Positions 7,938-16,802 of a stretch of DNA of 64,000 nt are shown piece by piece. Each line of letters opens with the position of its first letter. The first letter of the stretch is position 1. The DNA is from an uncultured Lachnospiraceae bacterium. GTDB lineage: Bacteria > Bacillota > Clostridia > Lachnospirales > Lachnospiraceae. A program made the translations under genes and the position numbers. The DNA lies in NCBI GenBank assembly GCA_910586705.1, contig CAJUJK010000003.1, positions 124,001-188,000 on the forward strand. The letters are read 5' to 3'. The notes below the pieces were generated by a model that was not told where the DNA came from, made no database searches, and was given only the letters and a program-made list of their open reading frames with translations.

Positions 7938-9248
7938 TCAGCGTTCCATCTTCCAGAAGTACGCGCTGTAGGCGGGAAGCAGACTTCCGCCGCCGAAGTC
8001 GTGGTTTTCGCCCGTGATCAGATCTACAGCCATGCCGCAGCCCGCATCAAAATGGGCGGTGTAGCCCTCCCCGTCCGCATTGATCGCCACGAGCACTCTT
8101 TCATCCTCAAACTTGCGCTCGAAAATGCACTGTTTGTTGGTCAGCACCACCGAGCGGAAATCGCCGTAATTGAGCGCCTTGGACGCCTTCTTCGCCTCTG
8201 CCAGCTTACTGATCCACTCACCAAGTTCATTCCACACCGGCTCCTCAAAGCAGGCGCGCAGCGCGGGATCTCCCTCGCTCTTGTTTGCCTTCGCGCCCCA
8301 CTCGCTGCCGTAGTACACACAGGGAATACCCGGCATACCGAAACACAGCGCGTAGATGAGCGGCAGGTGTTTTTCGTTTGTCAGATTGCTGGCGATCCTG
8401 CTCACATCATGGTTATCCACAAAGGAGAGCAGGTGCTTGCCCCGGTAGAGACACCAGTTCTCCGGCCCGAACTGTCTGAGCAGGGAATGGTTGATCTCAA
8501 ACATATTCATGCTGTTGAAGCTGGAGAACAGCCCCTTGTAGCACTCATAGTTCGTGGAGGAGTGCAGCATCTGGTCGTTCACCATCTGGTTGTAATCGCC
8601 GTGCAGCATCTCGCCGAGCAGATAAAACTCTTCCTTAAGCCCGTCCGTAAACGCCCGGAGCCTTCTCACGAAATCGTGGTCCAGACAGTACGCTACATCC
8701 AGACGCAGACCGTCGATATCAAACTCTTCCACCCAGCCCTTCACGCTGTCCAGAATGTGGTTGATCACATCCTCGTGGCGCAGGTTCAGCTTCACCAGAT
8801 CGTAATTTCCTTCCCACCCCTCGTACCACAGACCGTCGTTGTAGTTCGAGTTTCCGCCGAGATTGATGTTGAACCAGCTTAAGTAGGGGGAACGCTCCCT
8901 GTTGCGCAATACGTCCTGAAAAGCCCAGAACCCTCTGCCCACATGGTTGAACACGCCGTCCAGCACTACCTTGATGCCGTTCTCGTGCAGATTTTTGCAC
9001 ACTTCCTTGAAATCTTCATTGGTTCCCAGCCGGCAGTCGATGGTATGATAGTCCCTCGTATTATAGCCGTGGGTGTCCGACTCAAACACCGGGGAAAAGT
9101 AGATCGCGTTGATTCCCAGCTTCTTCATATGGGGAATCCAGTCGTTCACCTTCAGGATACGGTGCGTAAGCTGTCCGTCATTCTCAAAGGGCGCACCGCA
9201 GAACCCCAACGGATATATCTGATAAAACACACTTTCAAATGCCCACAT
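7938..9248 (-). CDS. GH13 alpha-amylase family glycosidase (cyclomaltodextrinase/neopullulanase-like)
   Basis: A 436-residue cytoplasmic alpha-glucan hydrolase of family GH13, with no signal peptide. The catalytic barrel starts at once (FESVFYQIYPLGFCGAP). Conserved regions are present: VVLDGVFNHVG, DGLRLDVAYC with the nucleophile Asp near residue 184, LLGEML with the acid/base Glu near 211, and FVDNHDVSR with the third carboxylate near 280. A short beta-sandwich follows. It probably cleaves short malto-oligosaccharides or cyclodextrins. I chose ATG 9248 because GGAGG lies nine bases upstream. It appears to be transcribed alone. The promoter of the exporter leader lies about 100 bases downstream. 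Confidence 0.9.
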   Translation of the reverse strand: MWAFESVFYQIYPLGFCGAPFENDGQLTHRILKVNDWIPHMKKLGINAIYFSPVFESDTHGYNTRDYHTIDCRLGTNEDFKEVCKNLHENGIKVVLDGVFNHVGRGFWAFQDVLRNRERSPYLSWFNINLGGNSNYNDGLWYEGWEGNYDLVKLNLRHEDVINHILDSVKGWVEEFDIDGLRLDVAYCLDHDFVRRLRAFTDGLKEEFYLLGEMLHGDYNQMVNDQMLHSSTNYECYKGLFSSFNSMNMFEINHSLLRQFGPENWCLYRGKHLLSFVDNHDVSRIASNLTNEKHLPLIYALCFGMPGIPCVYYGSEWGAKANKSEGDPALRACFEEPVWNELGEWISKLAEAKKASKALNYGDFRSVVLTNKQCIFERKFEDERVLVAINADGEGYTAHFDAGCGMAVDLITGENHDFGGGSLLPAYSAYFWKMER

Positions 9249-9743
9249 AATTTCTTTCCTCCTCAACATCTTGTAGTTCACCACGGTTTAGTATACCACT
9301 ATTTGCCGTTCCCCGTCAAACAAGTTCTGCTTTTTCTCATCCACCGCTGTTGACCCGATAGGTTTGTCTTTTTCCAAACCAAAAACCGTACACCGACTTT
9401 TCCACAATTTTTACGCCCAAAATTTTTAAAAGTGATCCAAAAACAACTGAGAAATCCCCAATTTCCACAAAGTTATCCACATTGACAGCTTCGTCATTTC
9501 ATGTCGGTTCCTGTACCAATTCTTCGCAATCTGTCTGTCATTTTCGGTTTTTTCTAACATCTTTTTGTCGAACGCCCACATTTCCTGCCGAAATAGTTGA
9601 CCAATTTTGTAATAACCTGTCCCATAAGAGTCAATCGCATTTTGTCTCTTGACGTACAAGGTCAATCCACATGGCATGTCCCTTCTTCCAGATTCCTGTC
9701 ATTTTCTCTGTTGACTCATCTGGACAACGTGAAAATCCGCCAT
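9249..9743. other. Intergenic region with DnaA-box-like 9-mers and one doubtful small ORF
   Basis: Nearly 500 bases with no convincing gene. It is AT-richer than its surroundings. Three 9-mers like the DnaA box lie in one orientation: TTTTCCACA (9398-9406), ATTTCCACA (9461-9469) and the perfect consensus TTATCCACA (9473-9481). A weaker CAATCCACA occurs near 9663. An 83-codon minus-strand ORF (9426-9677) starts MPCGLTLYVKRQNAIDSYGT. It matches no family I know and has only a modest ribosome site, so I do not call it a gene. Confidence 0.4.
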
Positions 9744-12278
9744 TTATAGCCATTCGTCCCAAAATCTTTCCACTTTTCGACCTATTTGGTCAACTGTGAC
9801 AACCACCTTTTCCTGCCATTCCCGGGGAAATAACCGCTGATAAGCGGGGGACAAAAACCGTTCGTCCAAAAGCGCCACAACCCCAAAGTCATCCACCGTG
9901 CGTATCACCCGTCCCGCCGCCTGCAGTACCTTGTTCATACCCGGATAGCGGTAGGCATAGTCGAAACCGTTCTCCCCCCAGCCGTCAAAATACTTTTTCA
10001 ATAGTTCCCGCTCGTTGCACACCTGCGGCAGCCCGGTCCCCACGATCATCGCGCCGATCAGACTGTCGTTCTTTAAGTCGATCCCCTCACTGAAAATCCC
10101 GCCCATCACGCAAAACCCCAGAAGGGTTCTCTCTTCCTCCATCTCAATATCCATCTGGATCAGACTCTGCAGATCACAGTCCTCATTCCCGCGGAACCGG
10201 TTTAAAAAGGCTTCCCTTGATTCCTCATTCATATGGCTCTCCTGCAGGATACACTCCACGGCGCCATCCCCGTTGAAATACTTCTGGTAGATTTCAAAAA
10301 CCTGCTGCAAAAAGGAGTGGGAGGGAAAGAAAACCATATAGTTGCCATGTCTCTTCTCTATGATGTTGTGGATGTAAGTGGCGATCCGATAATATTCCGC
10401 GTCGCCCCGGCGGGCATAGCGGCTGGTCACATCGCTCCCGATATACAGCCCCAGCTTGTCCTGGCAAAACACCGATCTGGCATAGACCTCGTAGTCCCCC
10501 TCCTCCGCCCCCAGAAGCGTCTTATAATACTGGATCGGCAGAAGCGTCGCGGAAAACAGAATCGTGCTGCGCCCCCGTCTCATGCAGTCTCTCAGATTGC
10601 CCGCCGGGTTCACGCAGAAAAGCTTCACGATAAAACTGCCGTCCTCGCGGAGCTCCGAGTACGTCACATAGTTTTCATCCGCCAACTCATACATCTCCAG
10701 AAAATGGGAGACCTCAAAATAGAAGGAAAGGATATCCGCCCGCACCGGGCTGTCCTCGTTGTCCTCCAGATAATCCTCCATCGCCGCGCCGAGGCGCATC
10801 AGCGCGCGGACGAGCGCATCCGTCTGCTCCACCACCCGGCAGCCCTCGCACTCCCTTTTCAGCGCCAGCATTTCCTTATTGCATTTATCCAGATTTTTGG
10901 CAATCCGCTCGTCATATGTCTTGACCGTCTTTTTCAGTTCCAGAAACGTCTCCTTACAGAGCAGGGCGCTGTACATCTCCCTGCCCCGCTCCACCAGATT
11001 GTGCGCCTCGTCCACCAGAAAAATGTATTCTCCCCTGATCCCTTCCGCAAAAAAGCGGCGCAGATACACATGGGGGTCAAACAAATAGTTATAATCACAG
11101 ATCACCGCGTCGGCAAACAGGCTCATATCCAGACAAAGCTCAAAGGGACAGACCTGATACTGCCGCGCATACGCCTCTATCTGTTCCCGCGTAAAGTTGT
11201 CCACATGAGTCAACAGGTCGTACATCGCCTCGTTTACCCTGTCATAGTGCCCTTTCGCATATGGACAGGCAGCCGGATTGCACTCGGTTTCCTCCATAAA
11301 ACATATCTTGTCCTTGGCAGTCAATATGACACTTTTCAGTTTCAGCCCCCGCTCCCGCAGCAGGGAGATCGTATCGTCCGCCACCGTGCGGGTAATGGTC
11401 TTTGCCGTCAGATAAAAAAGACGTTCGCACATCCCCTCCCCCATCGCCTTCAGCGCGGGGAACACCGTGGAGATCGTCTTGCCCGCGCCAGTGGGCGCCT
11501 CGATAAAGAGCTTGCGCTTATGGTAAATCGTCTGATACACATAAGTCGCCAGCTCCTTCTGACCCTCCCGGTACGGAAACGGAAATGCCATCTCTTTGAT
11601 GGACTCCTGCCTGCATTTCTGCCACGCGAACTGATAATCCGCCCATTTCCTGTACTGCGCCATCAGTTCCCCGAACCACGCCTGCAGTTCCCCATACAGA
11701 TATTCCTCATGGAAATAGCGGATTTCCTCTGTCTCCATGTGACAGTACGTCATACGCACCCGGATAGCGGGTAGTTTTTTCTGTGTGGCGTAAATGTAGG
11801 CGTAGCACTTTGCCTGCGCCAGATGCACCGGCACAGGCGCCTTCATCTTTTTCAGATCGTGGTAGGTTCCCTTGATCTCGTCTATGGTAACCGCCACTCT
11901 CTGTACCGACTGCGGCTGCCCCGGCGTCCTAACAAGCTGCGTCTCTTCGCCGCCGTCCTGCGGCTGCATATCCCCGATCCGAAGCTGTTCTGTCTGCCCC
12001 GGCAGCCTCCCTGCCGATTCCTGCAAAGGCTCCCATTCCTGCTCTGTGATGATACCGTCGGCACGCCCCTCCACAATAATCTCATACTCCCCCGCGTCAC
12101 AGGCGTAAGAAAGCGGCACCTCCGCCTGATAGGAGGGACCCATCCGCCGCTGGATCATGCGGTGGATCCGTCCCCCCTCCTGCATGGCATTTTCGGGTGA
12201 CGCCGCTCTTCGATTGTCAATATCGCCGGAGCGCAGAATAAATTCCACCAGACTCCGCACGGAAATCCGCACTTCCAT
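9744..12278 (-). CDS. ATP-dependent DNA helicase (XPD/DinG type) with N-terminal PD-(D/E)XK nuclease-like domain
   Basis: An 844-residue fusion. Residues 1 to about 200 look like a Cas4/RecB-type nuclease core: GRADGI near 70, DEIKGTY near 133 and QAKCYAYIYAT follow the D, ExK and QxxxY order of that fold. The helicase follows: Q-motif area PFPYREGQ, Walker A EAPTGAGKT near 260, DEAH box VDEAHNLVER near 420, and late motifs GGIFSEGIDL and QAAGRVIRTVDD. Cysteines between Walker A and the DEAH box (CFMEETECNPAACPY and CPFELC) fit the Fe-S cluster of the XPD family. It should unwind DNA 5' to 3' and may cut it, in repair. AGAGGTAGAG precedes ATG 12278. It is not near CRISPR genes. Confidence 0.9.
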   Translation of the reverse strand: MEVRISVRSLVEFILRSGDIDNRRAASPENAMQEGGRIHRMIQRRMGPSYQAEVPLSYACDAGEYEIIVEGRADGIITEQEWEPLQESAGRLPGQTEQLRIGDMQPQDGGEETQLVRTPGQPQSVQRVAVTIDEIKGTYHDLKKMKAPVPVHLAQAKCYAYIYATQKKLPAIRVRMTYCHMETEEIRYFHEEYLYGELQAWFGELMAQYRKWADYQFAWQKCRQESIKEMAFPFPYREGQKELATYVYQTIYHKRKLFIEAPTGAGKTISTVFPALKAMGEGMCERLFYLTAKTITRTVADDTISLLRERGLKLKSVILTAKDKICFMEETECNPAACPYAKGHYDRVNEAMYDLLTHVDNFTREQIEAYARQYQVCPFELCLDMSLFADAVICDYNYLFDPHVYLRRFFAEGIRGEYIFLVDEAHNLVERGREMYSALLCKETFLELKKTVKTYDERIAKNLDKCNKEMLALKRECEGCRVVEQTDALVRALMRLGAAMEDYLEDNEDSPVRADILSFYFEVSHFLEMYELADENYVTYSELREDGSFIVKLFCVNPAGNLRDCMRRGRSTILFSATLLPIQYYKTLLGAEEGDYEVYARSVFCQDKLGLYIGSDVTSRYARRGDAEYYRIATYIHNIIEKRHGNYMVFFPSHSFLQQVFEIYQKYFNGDGAVECILQESHMNEESREAFLNRFRGNEDCDLQSLIQMDIEMEEERTLLGFCVMGGIFSEGIDLKNDSLIGAMIVGTGLPQVCNERELLKKYFDGWGENGFDYAYRYPGMNKVLQAAGRVIRTVDDFGVVALLDERFLSPAYQRLFPREWQEKVVVTVDQIGRKVERFWDEWL

Positions 12279-12384
12279 ATCTCTACCTCTTAACGACGCG
12301 TATAAGCAGACTCGAAATACTTTGTATTTCTCGTTCGCGGTCTCCGTTCCACTTCCGCCTCTGCCTGTACGCGCAAAACAGAAA

Positions 12385-12425
12385 CTCCCTACATAAGATA
12401 ATCTTAAATTATCTTACATAGGGAG
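12385..12425 (-). terminator. Long imperfect hairpin, likely terminator of the HPr-like gene
   Basis: CTCCCTA (12385-12391) pairs with TAGGGAG (12419-12425). The stem continues after a two-base mismatch with TAAGATAA/TTATCTTA. It lies about 30 bases past the HPr-like stop codon, before the helicase start. The T-rich stretch after it on the minus strand (TTTCTGTTTTG) is interrupted. Confidence 0.6.
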
Positions 12426-12454
12426 TCAATGTGTTCGATCTCTGTCACCGGAAT

Positions 12455-12679
12455 CTATACCGCTACCGCCCATTTTCTGAGAATTCTCTCAAAATCAGGT
12501 TCGTAGCCGTTGTACGCAACGGTTAAAATCTGATTGAAATTCAGTCCCAGCACGCCGATAATAGATTTTGCATCCACGATAAAGCTGTTGTAAAAGATAT
12601 CCACGTCGCAGTCACATCTGGTCGCTGCGGACACGAAGTCCTTTACCTCATCCGGTCTCAATTTGATTTTGTGTTGCAT
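12455..12679 (-). CDS. HPr-like protein lacking the phosphorylatable His15 (Crh-like)
   Basis: A 74-residue protein with the HPr fold pattern: DFVSAATRCDCDVDI aligns to helix 1/strand 2 of HPr, and AKSIIGVLGL aligns to the Ser46 helix (KSIMGVMSL in HPr). The Ser46 equivalent is kept. No histidine occupies the position of His15, where the sequence reads KLRPDEV. It therefore cannot pass phosphate in the phosphotransferase system by the normal route. In Bacillus, Crh has the same feature and serves only as a CcpA co-effector when phosphorylated on serine. Whether this protein is so modified is an inference. The start at 12679 has GGAAGG upstream. A longer in-frame start at 12748 would add an unlikely N-terminus. 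Confidence 0.75.
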   Translation of the reverse strand: MQHKIKLRPDEVKDFVSAATRCDCDVDIFYNSFIVDAKSIIGVLGLNFNQILTVAYNGYEPDFERILRKWAVAV

Positions 12680-12928
12680 AACTTTCACCTTCCTTTTCAC
12701 GTATGTATGCGAAAGGCACACATAGAAAAACGTTTTCAAGCTCCTCATTTGAGTAGATTATACTCCATTGATTTCATTTGTAAAGAGCTATTTTTGTTCC
12801 TAATATTGTACAATTTTGGCATCTTTTGGTCATTTCTCACAACTTTACATAATTGGTTTGAAACTCAAATATATTTTTGTGAAATCTGCCTATTATCCCC
12901 GGATCGTGCACGGACACACGACTGCAAA

Positions 12929-13768
12929 TTATCCTTTTTGCTGAAATTCCATCATATAATCTTGGTAACGGTACGCGCACATCTGCCGCTGCAGCTTCCT
13001 GTTTTCCCGGCTTTTGATAGCGATCGTCCGATGGAAGGCGCGGAACAGTTCCTGATAGCTCTCCTCCTTTTCAGAATAAACAGGATCTTTCAGGACAAAC
13101 GCATCCCCCGCCGTCACCAGATACCATTCCTCCCTTGCAGGATGGACGCCGAAAAGTTTCCTGTTCTCGTCATAAACCATAAAGTTTTCAATGCTCAGTC
13201 TGTCCGCGAAGTGCGGCATGATGAAGGGGATCACATTATTTTTCGGTCCGATCCGTGCAAAAAGGACCCCGCCTTTCGCAGTTTCCGAATCCACAAGCTC
13301 CTGAAATCTGAGAAACTCGATCTCAAAATGCGCTTCGTTCGCCGTAAACCGCGCCAGTTCAAAACATCTCGCCACATAGGCGTTTCGCAGATTTTCCATC
13401 ACCCTGCTGCCGCTGCCCGCGGTGAGCGCGTCCACCACCGTCTTATAGACCGCCTCCCCCTTATCGGGATAACACGATGCCGCTGCCCGGCAAATGGAAT
13501 GGTACACATGCTCGCCCAGACGTGCTTTAAGCGTCTCCGCCACCTTCTCAGTCTTGACAGGATCCGGAAGAATATGCATATAAGTTGCAAACAGCCGCAG
13601 ATTCTCCTCCTCACCCACCTGAATGTGCACATGCTTATGCCCCTCCCGCAAGGCATAGGCGTCATAGATCCCGGTAAAAATCCCTTCCAGAGAATCCTCA
13701 CAGATCAGATATTTTTCTTCCATAAATAAATATATTTCCTTTCCCGCAATGCGGACTGTCGCCATCAT
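12929..13768 (-). CDS. TIGR03915 family DNA repair-associated protein (DUF4130-like)
   Basis: A 279-residue protein of the family that always sits beside the radical-SAM protein TIGR03916, as it does here. Recognisable stretches are GIFTGIYDAY near the start, NLRNAYVARCFELARFTANEAH and HFEIEFLRFQELVD in the middle, and FIMPHFADRLSIENFMVYDENR. The ending CAYRYQDYMMEFQ is typical. Its exact chemistry is unknown; the family is assigned to DNA repair or modification by association, and the later part resembles uracil-DNA-glycosylase partner domains. It starts at ATG 13768, overlapping the radical-SAM stop codon by four bases (ATGA), so the two are translationally coupled and probably act together. 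Confidence 0.88.
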   Translation of the reverse strand: MMATVRIAGKEIYLFMEEKYLICEDSLEGIFTGIYDAYALREGHKHVHIQVGEEENLRLFATYMHILPDPVKTEKVAETLKARLGEHVYHSICRAAASCYPDKGEAVYKTVVDALTAGSGSRVMENLRNAYVARCFELARFTANEAHFEIEFLRFQELVDSETAKGGVLFARIGPKNNVIPFIMPHFADRLSIENFMVYDENRKLFGVHPAREEWYLVTAGDAFVLKDPVYSEKEESYQELFRAFHRTIAIKSRENRKLQRQMCAYRYQDYMMEFQQKG

Positions 13769-15105
13769 ATACTGACCACTTTGCGCACATCGTCAAATCC
13801 TGCCATGTCAAAAAGGGACATCTGCCGATAGGTCGTGCCGTCCGTCATAAAGGGCAGACGCTCGCCCCTGCCCATCTGGTTCTGGTAGGTGAGACTGCGC
13901 ACGATATACTGTTCTTCCAGTTTCGTCGGGTACATCATCTTTCCGTTGCAGGTGATAAAATAGAGCGCGCGCTTCAATACCACACCGATCTTCTTCAGAT
14001 CCTCAAACGTCAGGCTGCCGAACCGTCTCGCCGCCACAATCCTTCTGGCGCTCTTCACGCCCACGCCCGGAATCCGCAAAAGCAGATGGTAATCCGCCCG
14101 GTTGATCTCCACCGGGAAACATTCCAGATGCCGCACCGCCCAGTCCGCTTTCGGGTCGATCGCCGTATTGAAATTCGGTCTGTCCGCCGTCAGCAGTTCG
14201 TCCACCCTGAAATCATAGAACCGAAGGAGCCAGTCCGCCTGATACAGCCTGTGCTCCCTGAGCAGCGGCGGTCCGCCCACAAGGGCAGGCAGATCCTTTT
14301 CCTCGTTCACATTCACAAACGCCGAATAATACACCCGTTTTAGAGAAAACTTATCATAAAGGCTTTCCGCCACCGACATGATCTGGTAATCGCTCTCCGG
14401 CAGGGCGCCGATCACCATCTGGGTGGACTGTCCCGCCTCGCAGAAATGGGGCGCGTGTTTATATAAGGTAATCTCGTTTTTGTTCTCCGTGATGCCGTTC
14501 TGGATCTGGCGCATGGGTTTTAAAATATTTTTGCGGTGCTTATTGGGCGCCACCGCCCGCAGTCCCTCCGCCGTCGCCATCTCCAGATTCACGCTCATGC
14601 GGTCTGCCAGATATCCCGCCCGCTGGATCAGAAGCGGGTCCGCCCCGGGGATCGCCTTGATATGGATATATCCCTGAAACCGGTGCAGGGCGCGCAGTCT
14701 GTGCACCGTCTCGCAGATCAGCTCCATGGTGTAGTTGGGGCTGTACAAAATACCCGAACTGAGAAACAGACCTTCTATATAATTGCGCCGGTAAAACTCC
14801 ATGGTCAGCTCGCACACCTCGTCGGGCGTAAAGGATGCGCGCGGCACATCGTTGGAACAGCGGTTGACACAGTATCGGCAGTCGTAGATGCACTCATTGG
14901 TAAAAAGGATCTTCAGCAGGGAAATACATCTGCCGTCCGCCCCAAAGCTGTGGCACAGTCCCGCCGCCACGGTATTCCCAATGCCCTGCCCGTCATTCTT
15001 CCGAAAAGAACCGCTGGAGCTGCAGGACACGTCGTATTTCGCCGCGTCGCCGAGTATTTTCAGTTTATCCATGACCGACATCTGCGGCGCAATTCTGATA
15101 TCCAT
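13765..15105 (-). CDS. Putative DNA modification/repair radical SAM protein (TIGR03916)
   Basis: A radical S-adenosylmethionine enzyme of 446 residues. The cluster motif CIYDCRYC (C-x3-C-x2-C) is near residues 70-80, after FTNE. The C-terminal part holds a helix-hairpin-helix DNA-binding motif, LLRIPGVGVKSARRIVAARR, and LKKIGVVLKRALYFITCNGK. A DNA-acting radical enzyme is therefore likely, but the reaction is unknown. I prefer ATG 15105, with AGGAAAG ten bases upstream. A GTG at 15114 is also in frame but crowds that site. The promoter upstream (TATAAT at 15168-15173) has a LexA-type box over its -35 region, so SOS induction is probable. Confidence 0.9.
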   Translation of the reverse strand: MDIRIAPQMSVMDKLKILGDAAKYDVSCSSSGSFRKNDGQGIGNTVAAGLCHSFGADGRCISLLKILFTNECIYDCRYCVNRCSNDVPRASFTPDEVCELTMEFYRRNYIEGLFLSSGILYSPNYTMELICETVHRLRALHRFQGYIHIKAIPGADPLLIQRAGYLADRMSVNLEMATAEGLRAVAPNKHRKNILKPMRQIQNGITENKNEITLYKHAPHFCEAGQSTQMVIGALPESDYQIMSVAESLYDKFSLKRVYYSAFVNVNEEKDLPALVGGPPLLREHRLYQADWLLRFYDFRVDELLTADRPNFNTAIDPKADWAVRHLECFPVEINRADYHLLLRIPGVGVKSARRIVAARRFGSLTFEDLKKIGVVLKRALYFITCNGKMMYPTKLEEQYIVRSLTYQNQMGRGERLPFMTDGTTYRQMSLFDMAGFDDVRKVVSI

Positions 15106-15167
15106 CCCACTCACACTTTCCTGTACGCATGGTCCCGGTCAGAAAGTTTTCTGAACCGCACGCTTTT

Positions 15168-15201
15168 ATTATAGAAGATTTTCATTTCAGAACATACGTT
15201 C
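15168..15201 (-). promoter_or_regulatory. Promoter of the radical SAM repair operon with overlapping LexA (SOS) box
   Basis: TATAAT on the minus strand (15173-15168) is the -10 element. The -35 region, 17 bases away, falls inside GAACATACGTTC (15190-15201), which matches the Gram-positive SOS box GAAC-N4-GTTC and the B. subtilis preference RNRY in its centre. LexA bound there would block the polymerase. Confidence 0.72.
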
Positions 15202-15252
15202 ACTTTGTATTCGTATCTTAACACATCTTTGCCTCCATTACAAGTATTTTTA

Positions 15253-15264
15253 GAACATTTGTTC
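15253..15264. promoter_or_regulatory. Second LexA-type box in the divergent region
   Basis: GAACATTTGTTC matches GAAC-N4-GTTC, within the longer palindrome AGAACATTTGTTCT (15252-15265). It lies 52 bases beyond the first box and 18 bases before the -35 element of the symporter promoter, so it could serve either gene. Confidence 0.6.
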
Positions 15265-15282
15265 TTATTTATACAAAAAACA

Positions 15283-15311
15283 TTGCACAAAGGGATATGT
15301 TACAGTATAAT
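15283..15311 (+). promoter_or_regulatory. Sigma-A promoter of the SNF symporter gene
   Basis: TTGCAC (15283-15288), a 17-base spacer and a perfect TATAAT (15306-15311). The start codon follows 33 bases later. Confidence 0.8.
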
Positions 15312-15344
15312 CAAACTATTATACAAAGGGAAAAGGATAGAATT

Positions 15345-16742
15345 ATGGAAAAAAGTAAGAAAAGAGGAAACTTTACTGGCAGACTCGGTTTTGTTCTTGC
15401 AGCGGCAGGCAGCGCGGTGGGACTCGGAAATATTTGGCGGTTCCCCTACCTTGCGGCTAAGGACGGCGGCGGATTGTTTATTTTCTGCTATATCATTCTG
15501 GCGCTGACCTTCGGCTTTACCCTGCTCACCACCGAGATCGCCATCGGGCGCAAAACCGCGCAGAGTCCGCTGACCGCCTACGGCGTGATCCACCCGAAAT
15601 GGAAGGGGCTTGGCATTCTTGCCAGTCTTGTCCCGATCATTATTTTACCTTATTATCTCGCCATCGGCGGCTGGGTATTAAAGTATCTCACGGTCTTTGT
15701 CACCGGGAAGACGACGGATGCCGCCGCGGACGGCTACTTTACCGGGTTTATCTCTGAACAGGTCAGTCCCGTGGTCTTTATGGTGATATTTACGGTTCTG
15801 TCGGCGGTTATCATTTTCGGCGGCGTGGACAACGGCATCGAGCGTGCCAGCAAATTTATCATGCCCCTGCTTCTCGTCCTGATCATCGGCATTTCCGTTT
15901 ACGCGCTGACGCTGCGCCACACGGACGCGTCGGGACTGGAAAGAACAGGACTGGATGGACTGAAAATTTATCTGCTGCCGAGTTTTGAGGGCGTTACCCT
16001 GCAGCAATTCTTTCTGGTGGTCATGGACGCGCTCGGGCAGTTGTTTTACTCCATCAGCGTTGCCATGGGTATCATGGTGGCATACGGCTCCTACGTGAAA
16101 AAGGACGTCGATCTGATGCCTTCCATCAACCAGATCGAGATTTTTGATACCGTGGTGGCTCTGCTTGCGGGAATGATGATTGTCCCGGCAGTCTACGTTT
16201 TCATGGGAACCGAGGGCATGTCCGCCGGACCGGGTCTTATGTTCATCTCCCTGCCGAAGATTTTTGCGGCGATGGGATGGGTGGGGACACTCGTCGGCAT
16301 CCTGTTCTTCGTGATGGTGGCATTTGCGGCGGTGACCTCCGCAGTATCCATTATGGAGGCGATCGTAGCCAGTCTGATGGACAAGTTTCATTTTTCAAGA
16401 AATAAGAGCACCGCGATTGTAACTGCCTATGGAGTCATTGTCGGGGCGATTGTCTGCTTCGGTTATAACTTCCTATACTTTGAACTGAAGCTGCCTAACG
16501 GCTCCGTCGGTCAGCTTCTGGACGTCATGGACTATATCAGCAACAACTGTCTGATGCCGCTTGTGGCGCTCCTGACCTGTATTCTGATCGGCTGGGTTGT
16601 GAAACCCAAGGTCATCATCGACGAAGTGACCTTAGGCGGATATAAATTCGGCAGAAAGCGGCTGTATATCGCCATGATTACGGTCATCGCGCCGATACTT
16701 CTGTTCCTGCTTCTTTTGCAGTCGTTCGGCATTACCTTGTAA
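15345..16742 (+). CDS. Sodium-dependent transporter, neurotransmitter:sodium symporter (SNF) family
   Basis: A 465-residue inner-membrane symporter of the LeuT fold with about 11-12 helices. The first helix carries the sodium-site motif AAAGSAVGLGNIWRFPYLAA, and EIAIGRK follows helix 2. Bacterial members import amino acids such as tryptophan, tyrosine or leucine with Na+. The exact substrate cannot be read from the sequence. I chose ATG 15345 because AAAGGA lies eight bases upstream, rather than the upstream ATG at 15297, which lies inside the promoter region. A rho-independent terminator follows (16803-16860). It is divergent from the SOS-type repair operon. Confidence 0.92.
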   Translation: MEKSKKRGNFTGRLGFVLAAAGSAVGLGNIWRFPYLAAKDGGGLFIFCYIILALTFGFTLLTTEIAIGRKTAQSPLTAYGVIHPKWKGLGILASLVPIIILPYYLAIGGWVLKYLTVFVTGKTTDAAADGYFTGFISEQVSPVVFMVIFTVLSAVIIFGGVDNGIERASKFIMPLLLVLIIGISVYALTLRHTDASGLERTGLDGLKIYLLPSFEGVTLQQFFLVVMDALGQLFYSISVAMGIMVAYGSYVKKDVDLMPSINQIEIFDTVVALLAGMMIVPAVYVFMGTEGMSAGPGLMFISLPKIFAAMGWVGTLVGILFFVMVAFAAVTSAVSIMEAIVASLMDKFHFSRNKSTAIVTAYGVIVGAIVCFGYNFLYFELKLPNGSVGQLLDVMDYISNNCLMPLVALLTCILIGWVVKPKVIIDEVTLGGYKFGRKRLYIAMITVIAPILLFLLLLQSFGITL

Positions 16743-16802
16743 TACCGGGCATAAGTAAAATAAAATATTCCGTCCGCCGCCATCCGGCACGCGGACACAA
16801 AA

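Noticed and set aside
9398..9481. Replication origin
   Set aside because: DnaA boxes are few, and no dnaA, dnaN, gidA or similar gene is near. I keep only the observation of boxes.
9426..9677. 83-codon minus-strand ORF MPCGLTLYVKRQNAIDSYGT...
   Set aside because: No recognisable family, only a modest ribosome site, and it overlaps a DnaA-box-like AT-rich gap. It may still be expressed, but I cannot support it.
10233..11774. 513-codon plus-strand ORF inside the helicase gene
   Set aside because: It is an antisense reading frame of the helicase, with no ribosome site and no known domain, like many long frames opposite real genes here.
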